Below are positions 16,532 to 24,789 of a DNA stretch of 64,000 nt, piece by piece (within the stretch, counting starts at the first letter, position 1; every line of letters starts with the position of its first letter). The DNA is from Serratia quinivorans (lineage in GTDB: Bacteria > Pseudomonadota > Gammaproteobacteria > Enterobacterales > Enterobacteriaceae). A model generated the notes under the pieces. That model saw nothing but the letters and a program-made list of their open reading frames with translations. It did not search any database and was not told the origin of the DNA. The stretch spans positions 1 to 64,000 of the forward strand of contig NZ_CAMKGL010000013.1 of assembly GCF_946227985.1 (NCBI RefSeq), read 5' to 3'. The position numbers and the translations under genes are program-made.

Positions 16532-16547
16532 TGTGCTTTTCATCACA
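16532..16547. promoter_or_regulatory. Candidate CRP site in the divergent promoter region
   Basis: TGTGC-TTTTCA-TCACA matches the CRP consensus TGTGA-N6-TCACA at nine of ten positions. It lies midway between the divergent ferredoxin and MFS genes, where catabolite control would be expected. In the rest of this 394-bp gap (16345-16738) I see only AT-rich DNA and the palindrome at 16367. Confidence 0.5.
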
Positions 16548-16738
16548 AATTCATGGCTAAAAACAGGTTGATCTGGCTAAGGCAATGAGAGTAAAAGTTT
16601 TCTCTCACTGGCTAACCACCCTTTTAAATAACAATAAATTTACATTTAGATGACTCAATCCTGCTTTTCAGCACTGTGAAATCAGCGGGTTAGTTCTCTG
16701 CTGCCTGAATTCGTTAACCACCCGCCAAAGGAGCGCAG

Positions 16739-17986
16739 ATGGAACGCATTGTGCAACAACGTCAACGCTGGTTCGGGGTCATGGCCCTGCTGTTTTTGAT
16801 CGTCATCGCCTATGCCGATCGGGTCAATATCGCCGTGATGCTGGTTAACCCCGACTTCCTGCAACACTTCCAGCTCGGGGGTAACCGCGCGCATCAGGGC
16901 ATGCTGATGACGGTGTTTTTACTCGGCTACGGGCTTTCCGCCATGCTGTTGACGCCGTTCCTGGAAACGCTGATGGGTTATCGCCGTGCGCTGACGCTGA
17001 GCATTGTGCTATGGGCGTTGCTCACCGCCGCCTCGCCGCTGGCGGGGTCGCTGCTGCTGTTATTTGCGGTGCGCGCATTGTTGGGTGTCAGTGAGGGGCC
17101 GTTGTTCTCGCTGAAAACCATGTATATCGGCGATCACTTCGCTGCCGATGAACGCGGCAAGCCCAATGCGATCAGCACTCTGGGCGTCTCGCTGGGGCTG
17201 GTGATCGGTTTTCCGCTGGTGAGCTTCCTGATGGCGCACTTCGGCTGGGCGGTTTCTTTCTATCTGCTGGCACTGATCAACCTGTTGCTGGGGCTGGCGT
17301 TGGTACGGCTGTTTATCCACCCCGCCGCATTGCCGTCGCGCGCCGTTGACTCAAGGCCGATCCTGCAACGCGTCTGGGATACTTTTGCCCTCGCCTGGCG
17401 CACCCCGATGCTCGGCTGGATCATGCTTATCGAGATCGCCACCCTCAGCTACCTGTGGGGATCCAGCTCCTGGCTCCCGGCCTACCTGACCGACGAGAAA
17501 GGTTTTTCCATCAAACAGATGGGGTGGATGGCCTCCTTACCGTTTATCGTCAGCATCGGCTCAAAATATCTCGGCGGCGTACTGCTCGATCGCATCCGCC
17601 CTTATCAGGCACCGCTGATTTTCGCCTTTGGCGGTGCGGCGACGGCGCTGTGCATCTATGGCGTGATGCATAGCGAACAGCTCGGCTGGCTCGCCTTTTT
17701 CCTGCTGGCGGCCAATGCCTGTTGGGGCGCTCAGGGAGCCGCGATCCCGACGCTGTTGCAGCATTATGCACAGCCGCAGGCCGTGGGCAGCGCCTATGGG
17801 CTGATTAACGGCATCGGCAATATGTTCTCGGCGTTTGTACCTATGATTATGGGCATGGTGATGGCCAGCCAGGGCAAGGTGTCTTCGGGATTTGCGGTGC
17901 TGATCGTGTCACAGGGGGTGACATTGCTGGCCGGTGGCGTGTTATTCAGCAGAATGCTGATGACGCGTGAGGTAAAGCGGGCGTAA
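16739..17986 (+). CDS. MFS transporter, divergent from the catabolic operon
   Basis: A 415-aa protein with about twelve membrane segments. Motifs AYADRVNIAVM in helix 1 and LLGVSEGPLFSLKTMYIGD in the first half are those of the ACS family (organic anion symporters such as 4-hydroxybenzoate, phthalate or glucarate carriers). The ATG at 16739 follows AAAGGAG. It is transcribed away from the ferredoxin operon across a 394-bp region with a palindrome and a CRP-like site, so co-regulation is likely. Uptake of the aromatic substrate is the probable job. The second carrier at 9244 shares family features. Confidence 0.87.
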   Translation: MERIVQQRQRWFGVMALLFLIVIAYADRVNIAVMLVNPDFLQHFQLGGNRAHQGMLMTVFLLGYGLSAMLLTPFLETLMGYRRALTLSIVLWALLTAASPLAGSLLLLFAVRALLGVSEGPLFSLKTMYIGDHFAADERGKPNAISTLGVSLGLVIGFPLVSFLMAHFGWAVSFYLLALINLLLGLALVRLFIHPAALPSRAVDSRPILQRVWDTFALAWRTPMLGWIMLIEIATLSYLWGSSSWLPAYLTDEKGFSIKQMGWMASLPFIVSIGSKYLGGVLLDRIRPYQAPLIFAFGGAATALCIYGVMHSEQLGWLAFFLLAANACWGAQGAAIPTLLQHYAQPQAVGSAYGLINGIGNMFSAFVPMIMGMVMASQGKVSSGFAVLIVSQGVTLLAGGVLFSRMLMTREVKRA

Positions 17987-17990
17987 AAGG

Positions 17991-18015
17991 GTCGGGGCAG
18001 ATAACGCGCCCCGAC
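17991..18015. terminator. Hairpin between convergent MFS and rluF genes
   Basis: GTCGGGGC pairs with GCCCCGAC over a 9-nt loop, just after the MFS stop and before the rluF stop. No clear U-run. Confidence 0.5.
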
Positions 18016-18036
18016 TCATATTCATGTTACTGCGGC

Positions 18037-18897
18037 TTAACGCCCTTTCTTTTTACGACCAGGCTGAGCGAAGCGCTTACGCGCAGGAGCACCTCCGGCT
18101 GGCTTTTCGGCGCTTTTCGATGCACTGGCAGGCTTTTTCACCGCCGGTTTGGCTTTCTTCGCCGGCTTGGCTTCTGAGGAAGAGCCTTCAATCGATTTGA
18201 ACAGCTCGACCAGCTCATCGTCGGTTAAGTCGCGCCATTCACCCGGAGGCAACCCGGCCATGCTCACATTCATAATGCGAGTACGCTCCAGCTTGGTCAC
18301 CTCATAGCCGAAATGCTCGCACATGCGGCGGATCTGGCGGTTAAGCCCCTGCACCAGCACGATACGAAACACAAAAGGCGCTTCTTTCTTCACCTTGCAC
18401 TTTTTGGTCACCGTACCCAGCATCGGCACGCCGGCCCCCAGGCCACGAATGAAGTCGTCGGTTACCGGTTTGTTGACCGTGACCAGATACTCTTTCTCGT
18501 GGTCATTACCCGCCCGCAGGATCTTGTTCACCAGATCGCCATGGTTGGTGAGGAAGATCAGGCCCTGTGAATCTTTATCCAATCGCCCGATCGGGAAGAT
18601 ACGGGTGCTGTGATTGACGAAATCGACAATGTTGTCTTTCTCGCCTTCTTCCGTGGTACTGACAATACCGACTGGCTTGTTCAACGCAATAAAGATCAGA
18701 TTGTCTTCATTGCGTGGCTCAATCAGCTGACCGTTGACCTTGACGACGTCGCCTGGGAACACCTGATCGCCAAGCGTCACGCGCTTGCCATTGATAAAAA
18801 CATTGCCTTGTTCGATGTAACGATCGGCATCGCGGCGCGAGCAGATACCGCTCTCGCTTATATATTTGTTAAGACGTGTGGATTGTTTGGTCAACAT
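18037..18897 (-). CDS. rluF: 23S rRNA pseudouridine synthase RluF
   Basis: A 286-aa RluB/E/F-type pseudouridine synthase that modifies 23S rRNA (U2604 in E. coli). The N-terminal S4-like RNA-binding domain starts [20 protein letters not shown], the catalytic aspartate is in [13 protein letters not shown], and [15 protein letters not shown] follows. The basic Lys/Ala-rich tail from about residue 240 to PGRKKKGR is typical of RluF. Similarity to E. coli RluF is very high by eye. Its position between the accessory cluster and speB differs from E. coli, where rluF is elsewhere. Confidence 0.95.
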   Translation of the reverse strand: MLTKQSTRLNKYISESGICSRRDADRYIEQGNVFINGKRVTLGDQVFPGDVVKVNGQLIEPRNEDNLIFIALNKPVGIVSTTEEGEKDNIVDFVNHSTRIFPIGRLDKDSQGLIFLTNHGDLVNKILRAGNDHEKEYLVTVNKPVTDDFIRGLGAGVPMLGTVTKKCKVKKEAPFVFRIVLVQGLNRQIRRMCEHFGYEVTKLERTRIMNVSMAGLPPGEWRDLTDDELVELFKSIEGSSSEAKPAKKAKPAVKKPASASKSAEKPAGGAPARKRFAQPGRKKKGR

Positions 18898-19021
18898 ATT
18901 CTCTCCGTAAGCCCGGATTATAGACCTTCAAGGCAACAGATACAGGCATTTTCATAGTGCGGTAACGAACGGTGAATAGAGTGTTTTAGACTATATTTTC
19001 CATTCTAAATTCATCACCCGC

Positions 19022-19148
19022 TATACCCTATGGATTTCAAGTTGCAGCTAGGCGCCCAGCTCATTCATCCTCAGGAGCTTACTCAAGTAAGTGACTGAGG
19101 TGAATGAGTGCAGGTAACAACGCTGCAGCTTGAAAGACGACGGGTATA
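19022..19148. repeat. ERIC repeat, copy 3 (full 127 bp)
   Basis: Bounded by TATACCC and GGGTATA ends, with the core CTCAAGTAAGTGACTGAGGT. It abuts the speB stop codon, so the speB mRNA 3' end would include an ERIC hairpin. Confidence 0.9.
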
Positions 19149-19149
19149 T

Positions 19150-20070
19150 TTAGGCCTGTTTTTTTGCTGCCTGCAGATACAGCATCTCCAGGCCCAGGGT
19201 CGCTGCGGCCAGCGCGGTGATCTCGGACTGGTCATAGGCCGGAGCCACTTCCACTACGTCCATACCCACGATGTTCAGCGACTGCATGCCGCGTACCAGT
19301 TTCAGCGCGCGATCGGAGGTCAGGCCGCCGATCACCGGCGTGCCGGTGCCCGGTGCGAATGCCGGATCCAGACAGTCGATGTCGAAGGTCAGGTATACCG
19401 GCATATCACCGACGATCTGTTTGATCTGGGCCAGCAGGTCGTCCGCGCTGCGATCGTTAACCTGCGCAGCGTCCAATACCGTGAAGCCGTTGTCGTGATC
19501 GTATTCGGTACGAATGCCGATCTGCACAGAGTGTTTTGGATCGATCAGGCCTTCGTTCGGCGCATGGAAAAACATGGTGCCGTGGTCATATTGGCTGCCG
19601 TTGGCGTAGGTGTCGGTATGGGCATCAAAGTGCACCAGCGCCAGCTTGCCGAAATGTTTGGCGTGCGCACGCAGCAGCGGCAAGGTAACGAAGTGGTCAC
19701 CGCCGAATGAGAGCATGCGTTTACCGGCCGCCAGCAGTTTTTCCGCGTGCGCCTGCAGCTTGTCACTCATGTCCTGAGCGTCGCCAAAGTTGAACACCAC
19801 GTCGCCGCAGTCGACCACGTTCAGACGATCGCGCAGGTCAAAGTTCCACGGCCAGCGGTTGCCTTCCCAGGCCAGGTTGGTAGAAACCTGACGGATCGCC
19901 GCAGGGCCATGACGGCCACCGGCGCGGCCGGAAGTTGCCATGTCAAATGGAATGCCGGTGATGACCCACTCTGCATCGCTGTCGTAAGGCATAAAGTTCA
20001 GCGGAAAGCGCAGGAAACCAAAGGCGTTGGACACTAAAGAATTATCGGGCTGGTGGCCTAAGGTACTCAT
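19150..20070 (-). CDS. speB: Agmatinase
   Basis: A 306-aa manganese ureohydrolase that converts agmatine to putrescine and urea in the cytosol. The metal-binding segments [16 protein letters not shown] and [16 protein letters not shown] are all present. Together with speA at 22554 it forms the arginine-to-putrescine route, and speE/speD at 57-58.7 kb then make spermidine. In E. coli speA and speB are adjacent; here about 2.5 kb with msrA, msrB and small genes separates them, so speB has its own leader. GAGGG precedes the ATG at 20070. Confidence 0.96.
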   Translation of the reverse strand: MSTLGHQPDNSLVSNAFGFLRFPLNFMPYDSDAEWVITGIPFDMATSGRAGGRHGPAAIRQVSTNLAWEGNRWPWNFDLRDRLNVVDCGDVVFNFGDAQDMSDKLQAHAEKLLAAGKRMLSFGGDHFVTLPLLRAHAKHFGKLALVHFDAHTDTYANGSQYDHGTMFFHAPNEGLIDPKHSVQIGIRTEYDHDNGFTVLDAAQVNDRSADDLLAQIKQIVGDMPVYLTFDIDCLDPAFAPGTGTPVIGGLTSDRALKLVRGMQSLNIVGMDVVEVAPAYDQSEITALAAATLGLEMLYLQAAKKQA

Positions 20071-20125
20071 AGTAAACCCTCATATTTCAACGTTTCGCCT
20101 GTTGAAAAATCACACAGGCGCTGGC

Positions 20126-20169
20126 AAAAAAAAATCCCTCCCGCGTCGTTAGCCCGACGAGAAAGGGAT
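20126..20169 (-). terminator. Intrinsic terminator in the speB leader (attenuator candidate)
   Basis: On the minus strand, AATCCCT and TCGTCG arms pair with CGACG and AGGGATT and are followed by nine U. It stands about 55 nt before the speB start. A further hairpin (CGCCTGT/ACAGGCG, 20096-20120) lies between it and the speB ribosome site. Confidence 0.75.
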
Positions 20170-20185
20170 CCATTCGAAATCTGTT

Positions 20186-20251
20186 TCAGTACTGCTGATG
20201 CAGCAGATTATCGCCGCATTTCGTTCGCGCTTCAAGAGCGCGCATCATCAT
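20186..20251 (-). CDS. Candidate leader peptide or structured leader upstream of speB
   Basis: A 21-codon reading frame opening with three consecutive ATG codons (MMMRALEARTKCG...) and ending TGA, 17 nt before the terminator stem at 20169. It contains two Arg codons (CGC, and the rare CGA). The ribosome site is weak (GAG, or CGAG for the later ATGs). The same stretch folds into two hairpins: CGCGCT/AGCGCG (20226-20242) and CTGCTG/CAGCAG (20192-20206). A possible -10, TATACT, lies just upstream near 20275. It may be a leader peptide, a regulatory RNA fold, or a short independent RNA. Nothing in it matches the known SpeFL leader peptide. Confidence 0.4.
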   Translation of the reverse strand: MMMRALEARTKCGDNLLHQQY

Positions 20252-20488
20252 CTCGGCAGCTCGTCGTCACCCAGTATAGACCCTGGATCCTTCAGCTATA
20301 TGATCGTTGCCGCTTGCCGTGACTAAATTTTGTGATTTTGGTCCCTTAACCTGGCCTATAAACTCTATAAGTTGTTTACTAATTAATTTATAAAATACGA
20401 AATAATTAAAATCACGATAATTAATAATTAAACATTGCGCTAATGAGTAGATCTTATACGTTCAGATAAATGCGAGATAAGTAAATAT
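20252..20488. other. AT-rich intergenic region
   Basis: It holds the presumed speB leader promoter near 20275-20300 on the minus strand and AT-rich DNA ahead of the small plus-strand genes. I see no other feature. Confidence 0.5.
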
Positions 20489-20708
20489 ATGTTAAAAATA
20501 ATGCCAAGACACCAAAAGCGGATTATCAAACACAAAAAAAACTTATTTGGCACTGGAAGCTATAACCTTCCTGTTAAGTTTTCCTTTGGGTTACCTGTGT
20601 TCTCAAATTGATTCACTGAATGATATTGCCTTAGAAATCATTCTCTTCTATGTTCCGGTGTCTATGCTCTTGGTGGATTACCTTTACCAACGGCTTGAAA
20701 GAGAATAG
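20489..20708 (+). pseudogene. Small membrane-protein gene interrupted by a frameshift in an A8 tract
   Basis: The ATG at 20489 (MLKIMPRHQKRIIKHKK) reads into a run of eight A at 20534-20541. In that frame translation stops after about 40 codons. Removing one A, or slipping by one, joins it to an open frame reading TYLALEAITFLLSFPLGYLC and onward to TAG at 20708. That frame encodes two hydrophobic segments and the polar end DYLYQRLERE. The total product would be about 72 aa. This could be a recent pseudogene, a sequencing error, or expression through slippage on A8. The family is not recognised. It is followed 53 bp later by another small membrane-protein gene. Confidence 0.5.
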
Positions 20709-20761
20709 GCTCTGCACCAGATATAAACGGATCTTTTCAGAACAAATCCAAGAGGTTCATT

Positions 20762-20962
20762 ATGATAATTAAAAAATTTTCTAAAGTTTTTGCGCTCTTT
20801 TTTATCTGCTATTTGATTGCTTACCTCTTTCAAGGAATAACCATTACCGGCCCTACCGTTTTCAAATCTATAGGCTACGCTGTGCTGATTGCTTTGGCAT
20901 ACTTATTTGTCACCAGTGCATGGTGGAAAAAACACGTGTTAAAATTAAAAAGTGACGACTAG
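20762..20962 (+). CDS. Small membrane protein of unknown function
   Basis: A 66-aa protein with a basic N-terminus (MIIKKFSKV), two hydrophobic helices (about residues 8-26 and 35-55) and a charged C-terminus ending KLKSDD. AGAGG sits six bases before the ATG at 20762, a good ribosome site. It follows a frameshifted small membrane-protein gene and is followed by a hairpin at 20975. Composition is AT-rich compared with neighbours. I recognise no family. Confidence 0.65.
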   Translation: MIIKKFSKVFALFFICYLIAYLFQGITITGPTVFKSIGYAVLIALAYLFVTSAWWKKHVLKLKSDD

Positions 20963-20974
20963 GTTATAGAATAA

Positions 20975-20996
20975 GATCCCGCCCCCCAACGGGATC
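20975..20996 (+). terminator. Hairpin after the small membrane-protein gene
   Basis: GATCCCG pairs with CGGGATC over an 8-nt loop, 12 bp after the stop; no U-run follows, so termination would be weak. Confidence 0.35.
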
Positions 20997-21049
20997 AACC
21001 GAGATTGAAAGCATAGGCCAACATCAGCCTAGAGAGTCATATTACACCG

Positions 21050-21778
21050 CTACTGCTTCACCAATACCGGCTGCTGGCTATAACGCGTTGGGAATATATG
21101 CTCCAGCTGTTTTATTTTCGGTTGGTCGTTAATCATGATGTACATGGAATCAGAGTGGTCGGTCAAAAAGTTCTGGTGGTAACTCTCTGCCGGATAAAAA
21201 TGCCCATTGCTCTCGACGCGAGTCACCAGCGGCTGAGCATAACTGTGGCTGGCCTGTAACTGGGCGATGTAAGCGTTGGCGATCCGTTGTTGTGAATCAC
21301 TCTGCGGGAAAATCGCCGAACGATACTGGGTACCACTGTCCGGCCCTTGTCGATTAAGCTCGGTGGGATTATGCGCCACCGAGAAAAAGATCTGCAGCAA
21401 GTCACCGTAAGAAACCTGAGTCGGGTCAAAGGTCACTTTCACCGACTCCGCATGGCCGGTATCGCCGCCGCTGACCTGCTGATAATCGGCAGTTTGCGCG
21501 GTTCCCCCGGTATAACCGGAGACGGCGTCGGTTACGCCCTTCACATGCTGAAAGACGCCCTGCACACCCCAGAAACAGCCGCCGGCAAAAATAGCGGTCT
21601 CGCTGTGTGACGTCCCTGCCGGCTCATCAACCGCGGGTGCAGGGATCATCACCGCCGTTTCCGCACCACCAAATGACCATGCGCTTCCCTGCCAGAGTCC
21701 CACACCGACCAAGGCGACCACGCCAGTGATGGCATACGATCTTAACCACGTACCTAGCCTGTTTGAACGTTTCATCAT
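21050..21778 (-). CDS. msrA: Peptide methionine (S)-S-oxide reductase, membrane-anchored/exported
   Basis: About 242 aa. It reduces the S-epimer of methionine sulfoxide. The catalytic motif GGCFWG is in AIFAGGCFWGVQGVF, and GYTGG and GHAESV are family marks. Unlike cytosolic MsrA it has an N-terminal hydrophobic segment (YAITGVVALVGVGLWQG) after a basic start, so the domain should face the periplasm. ATGs at 21778 and 21775 both follow GGTG; an upstream TTG reading has no support. The gene lies 14 bp after a remnant reading frame and is in line with msrB. Repair of oxidised envelope proteins is the likely role. Confidence 0.88.
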   Translation of the reverse strand: MMKRSNRLGTWLRSYAITGVVALVGVGLWQGSAWSFGGAETAVMIPAPAVDEPAGTSHSETAIFAGGCFWGVQGVFQHVKGVTDAVSGYTGGTAQTADYQQVSGGDTGHAESVKVTFDPTQVSYGDLLQIFFSVAHNPTELNRQGPDSGTQYRSAIFPQSDSQQRIANAYIAQLQASHSYAQPLVTRVESNGHFYPAESYHQNFLTDHSDSMYIMINDQPKIKQLEHIFPTRYSQQPVLVKQ

Positions 21779-21791
21779 ATTCACCACTGGG

Positions 21792-21854
21792 TTAGCCAAA
21801 AGTGAAGGCGGTAGTCAGAATGCCGCCGAGATAAGCCAGTATCAGGATCAACAT
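21792..21854 (-). pseudogene. Short remnant resembling the N-terminus of a CcdA/DipZ-type membrane protein
   Basis: A 20-codon frame with the strong ribosome site GGGGAGAG, reading MLILILAYLGGILTTAF and then stopping. The first 14 residues match the start of CcdA/DipZ thiol-disulfide membrane proteins as I remember them, in which the next residues are SPCILPVLPF. That Cys-Pro segment and all later helices are absent. In several bacteria such a gene stands between msrB and msrA and supplies electrons to them. An internal deletion leaving only the start is the simplest reading. Confidence 0.55.
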
Positions 21855-21867
21855 TTCTCTCTCCCCA

Positions 21868-22368
21868 TTATGCCTTCTGCGGCGCAAACAGCAGCGCCAA
21901 CCCATTCATGCAGTAACGCAATCCGGTAGGCTGTGGGCCGTCGTCAAACACGTGCCCCAAATGTCCGCCACAGCGCCGACAGTGCACCTCGTCCCGCACC
22001 ATGCCAAATGATCGGTCCTGCCGCTGTGCGACCGCCTGTTCCAGCGGCTGGTAAAAGCTTGGCCAGCCGGTGTGGCTGTCAAACTTGGTGTGAGAGGAAA
22101 ACAGCGGCAACTGGCAACCCGCGCAGGAAAACAGACCGTCGCGATGTTCATCATTCAGCGGGCTGGTATAGGGCGCTTCCGTGCCTTCCTCGCGCAAAAT
22201 ATGATATTGCGCGTCGGACAGCCGCTGATGCCACTGTTGATCGGTGTAGTTGACTTCAAATTGTCCGGAGGCCGCCGCATGGGCTGTCCGTCTCGGCAAT
22301 AGCCCTAACGCGAGCGCTGCGGACAGGCCGCCGCCAGCCAGAATAAACCGCCGTCTGTTGATCATCAT
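21868..22368 (-). CDS. msrB: Peptide methionine (R)-S-oxide reductase with Tat signal
   Basis: About 166 aa. It reduces the R-epimer of methionine sulfoxide. Zinc-site cysteine pairs CAGC and CRRCGG are present and the catalytic cysteine is in LRYCMNGLAL. The N-terminus MINRRRFILAGGGLSAALAL is a twin-arginine signal, so the enzyme is exported folded to the periplasm. GGGGTGA precedes the start; ATG 22368 and 22365 are both possible. It is the first gene of a three-part unit in which the middle gene is reduced to a remnant, followed by exported msrA. Confidence 0.88.
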   Translation of the reverse strand: MMINRRRFILAGGGLSAALALGLLPRRTAHAAASGQFEVNYTDQQWHQRLSDAQYHILREEGTEAPYTSPLNDEHRDGLFSCAGCQLPLFSSHTKFDSHTGWPSFYQPLEQAVAQRQDRSFGMVRDEVHCRRCGGHLGHVFDDGPQPTGLRYCMNGLALLFAPQKA

Positions 22369-22508
22369 TGTCACCCCGCAAACCGATCAAACCGATAGTG
22401 ACAACCTACAGAGAAAACCCTGTCCGAATCCTCACGGAGAGTTAACAAATTTGTGATAACTGATGTGGGGGAAAGAAATATCGAGGGGGATTGCGGGGAA
22501 AAACCATT

Positions 22509-22547
22509 AAAAAAGGCCGGACATCAGGGAGATGCCCGGCCTTTCAC
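22509..22547 (-). terminator. speA terminator
   Basis: On the minus strand AAAGGCCGG..ATC pairs with GAT..CCGGCCTTT, followed by a U-run (TTTTTTAATGG), directly after the speA stop. Confidence 0.85.
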
Positions 22548-22553
22548 GGCTAC

Positions 22554-24530
22554 TTACTCATCTTCTAAGTAAGTATAACCGTATAAACCGGCTTCAAACT
22601 CTTCCAGGAACTGCGCCTGCAGTTCGCTGTCCAGATCGGTTTCTTTCACCTGATCGCGGAATTTGGCCAGCAACGCGGTAGGATCGAGCTGCACGTATTC
22701 CAGCATGTCGGCAACGGTATCGCCTTCATCGGACAGTTCGGTTTCTACCGTGCCGTCAGGGAAGACAAACACGTCAACCGAGGCAGTATCACCGAACAGG
22801 TTGTGCATGTTGCCCAGAATTTCCTGATAGGCACCGACCATAAAGAAGCCCAGCGCCGGCGGGTTTTCCGGATCGTACGGTGGCATTGGCATGGTGGTTG
22901 CCACGCCGTCACCGTCGATGTAGTGATCGATGGTGCCGTCAGAGTCACAGGTGATGTCCAACAGCACTGCGCGGCCTTCCGGCGGCTTGTCCAACCCTTC
23001 CAGCGGCAGCACCGGGAACAGTTGATCGATACCCCAGGCGTCCGGCATTGACTGGAACAGCGAGAAGTTGACGTAAAACTTGTCCGCCATACGCTCCTGC
23101 AATTCGTCGATGATAGGACGGTGGGCGCGGTTGCTTGGATCCAACTGCTGCTGGATTTTGTTGCAGATGTTCAGATACAGCTGCTCGGCCCAGGCGCGCT
23201 TGGTCAAATCCAGCATGCCGTGAGCGTACTGAGTGTGAACGTCATGCAGGTCCATCTGGCTGTCGTGCAGCCATTCGCGCAGCGAGCGACGGTTTTCCGG
23301 CTCGTTCAATTCCTGCCAGGTTTCCCACATGCTTTCCAACGCGCGTGGCGCGTCTTCTGCCGGAGGTAATGGCTCACTGAATTCATTGCGCTCAACGCCG
23401 ATCACGTTGGACACCAGCACCGTATGATGTGCGGTAACCGCACGGCCGGATTCGGTGATCACCGTCGGGTGCGGCAAGCCGTGTTCATTACAGGCGTCGC
23501 CGATACCCCAGATTACGTTGTTGGCGTATTCGTTCAGGCCATAGTTCACCGAGCAGTCAGACTGCGAACGGGTGCCTTCATAATCCACGCCCAGACCACC
23601 GCCCACGTCAAAGCACTGGATGTTAACGCCCAGCTTGTGCAGTTCAACGTAGAAACGCGCAGACTCACGCACGCCGGTAGCGATATCGCGGATATTGGCC
23701 AGTTGCGAACCCAGGTGGAAGTGCAGCAGTTGCAGGCTGTCGAGACGACCCGCTTCGCGCAGAGTTTCCACCAGCTTCAGCACCTGTATGGCCGCCAAAC
23801 CGAACTTGGATTTTTCGCCACCGCTCGACTGCCATTTACCGGAACCTTGTGACGCCAGACGCGCACGCACACCCAGACGCGGTACCACGTTCAGACGTTC
23901 GGCTTCTTCCAGCACCATGTTGATCTCGGACATCTTCTCGATCACCAGGTACACCTTGTGCCCCAGTTTTTCGCCGATCAGCGCCAGACGGATGTATTCA
24001 CGGTCTTTATAACCATTACAGACGATCACTGAACGGGTCATGCCGGCATGTGCCAGCACCGCCATCAGCTCGGCTTTGGAGCCGGCTTCCAGCCCCAGCG
24101 GTTCGCCGGAGTTGACCAGCGATTCAATCACGCGACGGTGCTGATTCACTTTGATCGGATAAACCAGGAAATAACCGCCTTCATAGCCGAACGACTCGCG
24201 CGCGCGTTTGAACGCGGCATTGATCGAACGCAGGCGATGCTGCAGGATCTGCGGGAAACAGAACAGTGCCGGTAAACGCAGGCCATCTTTTTGGCGTTGT
24301 TTTACCAAATCGGCCAGATCGACACGTGCCTGCGGGACGTCCGGATCCGGGCACACGCTGATGTGGCCCAGTTCATTGACGTCATAATAATTGTTGCCCC
24401 AGTAGGCGACGTTATAAGTGCGCAGCATCTTGCTGGCATCACGGTCATTCATAGCAACCTCCTGCATGGAGCGCAAAGATATGGATTCGCCCGTTGCTGA
24501 CGGACGGTGAATCAATAGATCATCAGACAT
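22554..24530 (-). CDS. speA: Biosynthetic arginine decarboxylase
   Basis: A 658-aa PLP enzyme that makes agmatine from arginine, the same length as E. coli SpeA. The PLP lysine is in [10 protein letters not shown], with HFHLGSQ and [13 protein letters not shown] phosphate/substrate-binding segments; it ends [13 protein letters not shown] as in E. coli. I chose the ATG at 24530 ([10 protein letters not shown]) because GTGAGGCG lies upstream and it aligns with the E. coli start. Its first bases overlap the end of the small gene yqgB by eight bases. Agmatine then goes to speB. Confidence 0.96.
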   Translation of the reverse strand: MSDDLLIHRPSATGESISLRSMQEVAMNDRDASKMLRTYNVAYWGNNYYDVNELGHISVCPDPDVPQARVDLADLVKQRQKDGLRLPALFCFPQILQHRLRSINAAFKRARESFGYEGGYFLVYPIKVNQHRRVIESLVNSGEPLGLEAGSKAELMAVLAHAGMTRSVIVCNGYKDREYIRLALIGEKLGHKVYLVIEKMSEINMVLEEAERLNVVPRLGVRARLASQGSGKWQSSGGEKSKFGLAAIQVLKLVETLREAGRLDSLQLLHFHLGSQLANIRDIATGVRESARFYVELHKLGVNIQCFDVGGGLGVDYEGTRSQSDCSVNYGLNEYANNVIWGIGDACNEHGLPHPTVITESGRAVTAHHTVLVSNVIGVERNEFSEPLPPAEDAPRALESMWETWQELNEPENRRSLREWLHDSQMDLHDVHTQYAHGMLDLTKRAWAEQLYLNICNKIQQQLDPSNRAHRPIIDELQERMADKFYVNFSLFQSMPDAWGIDQLFPVLPLEGLDKPPEGRAVLLDITCDSDGTIDHYIDGDGVATTMPMPPYDPENPPALGFFMVGAYQEILGNMHNLFGDTASVDVFVFPDGTVETELSDEGDTVADMLEYVQLDPTALLAKFRDQVKETDLDSELQAQFLEEFEAGLYGYTYLEDE

Positions 24531-24675
24531 TACTCGCCTCACATCCCGTACTGACGATACAGTCAGCCACTATCGCAGCTACAACCCGCGAGAACAACCC
24601 AACAAACCGCCCTTGCGGCAGCGAATAAAACTGCCGTTCGCGGTTAGCGATCGGTTTATGCCCAAAAGATTTCAT
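24523..24675 (-). CDS. yqgB: Small protein YqgB, overlapping speA
   Basis: A 50-aa protein. Its middle and end ([25 protein letters not shown]) line up with E. coli YqgB (KPVAQLERQH, YGLLSQFQAAIVVNC, from memory), and the place directly upstream of speA is the same. The stop overlaps the speA start by eight bases, which suggests translational coupling. The ATG at 24675 lies inside the end of an ERIC repeat, so the repeat supplies the start region; the ribosome site there is poor. In E. coli YqgB is a short acid-induced product; its function is unsettled. Confidence 0.7.
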   Translation of the reverse strand: MKSFGHKPIANRERQFYSLPQGRFVGLFSRVVAAIVADCIVSTGCEASNV

Positions 24676-24784
24676 GTTGCGGCTAGGCGACAAGCGCGTA
24701 AATCCCCAGAAACTCAGAACAGCTGAGTGACTGGGATGAGCGCGCGCAGGCAACAACGCTGCAGCTTGAAAGCTGAAGGGGATA
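24661..24784. repeat. ERIC repeat, copy 4 (diverged core)
   Basis: The ends (TTTCATGTTGCGGCTAGGCG and CGCTGCAGCTTGAAAG) and GAGTGACTGGGATGAGCGCG match ERIC. The centre reads ACTCAGAACAGCTGAGTGAC instead of the usual CTCAAGTAAGTGAC, so the stem is partly rebuilt. It overlaps the start of yqgB. Confidence 0.75.
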
Positions 24785-24789
24785 TTACT

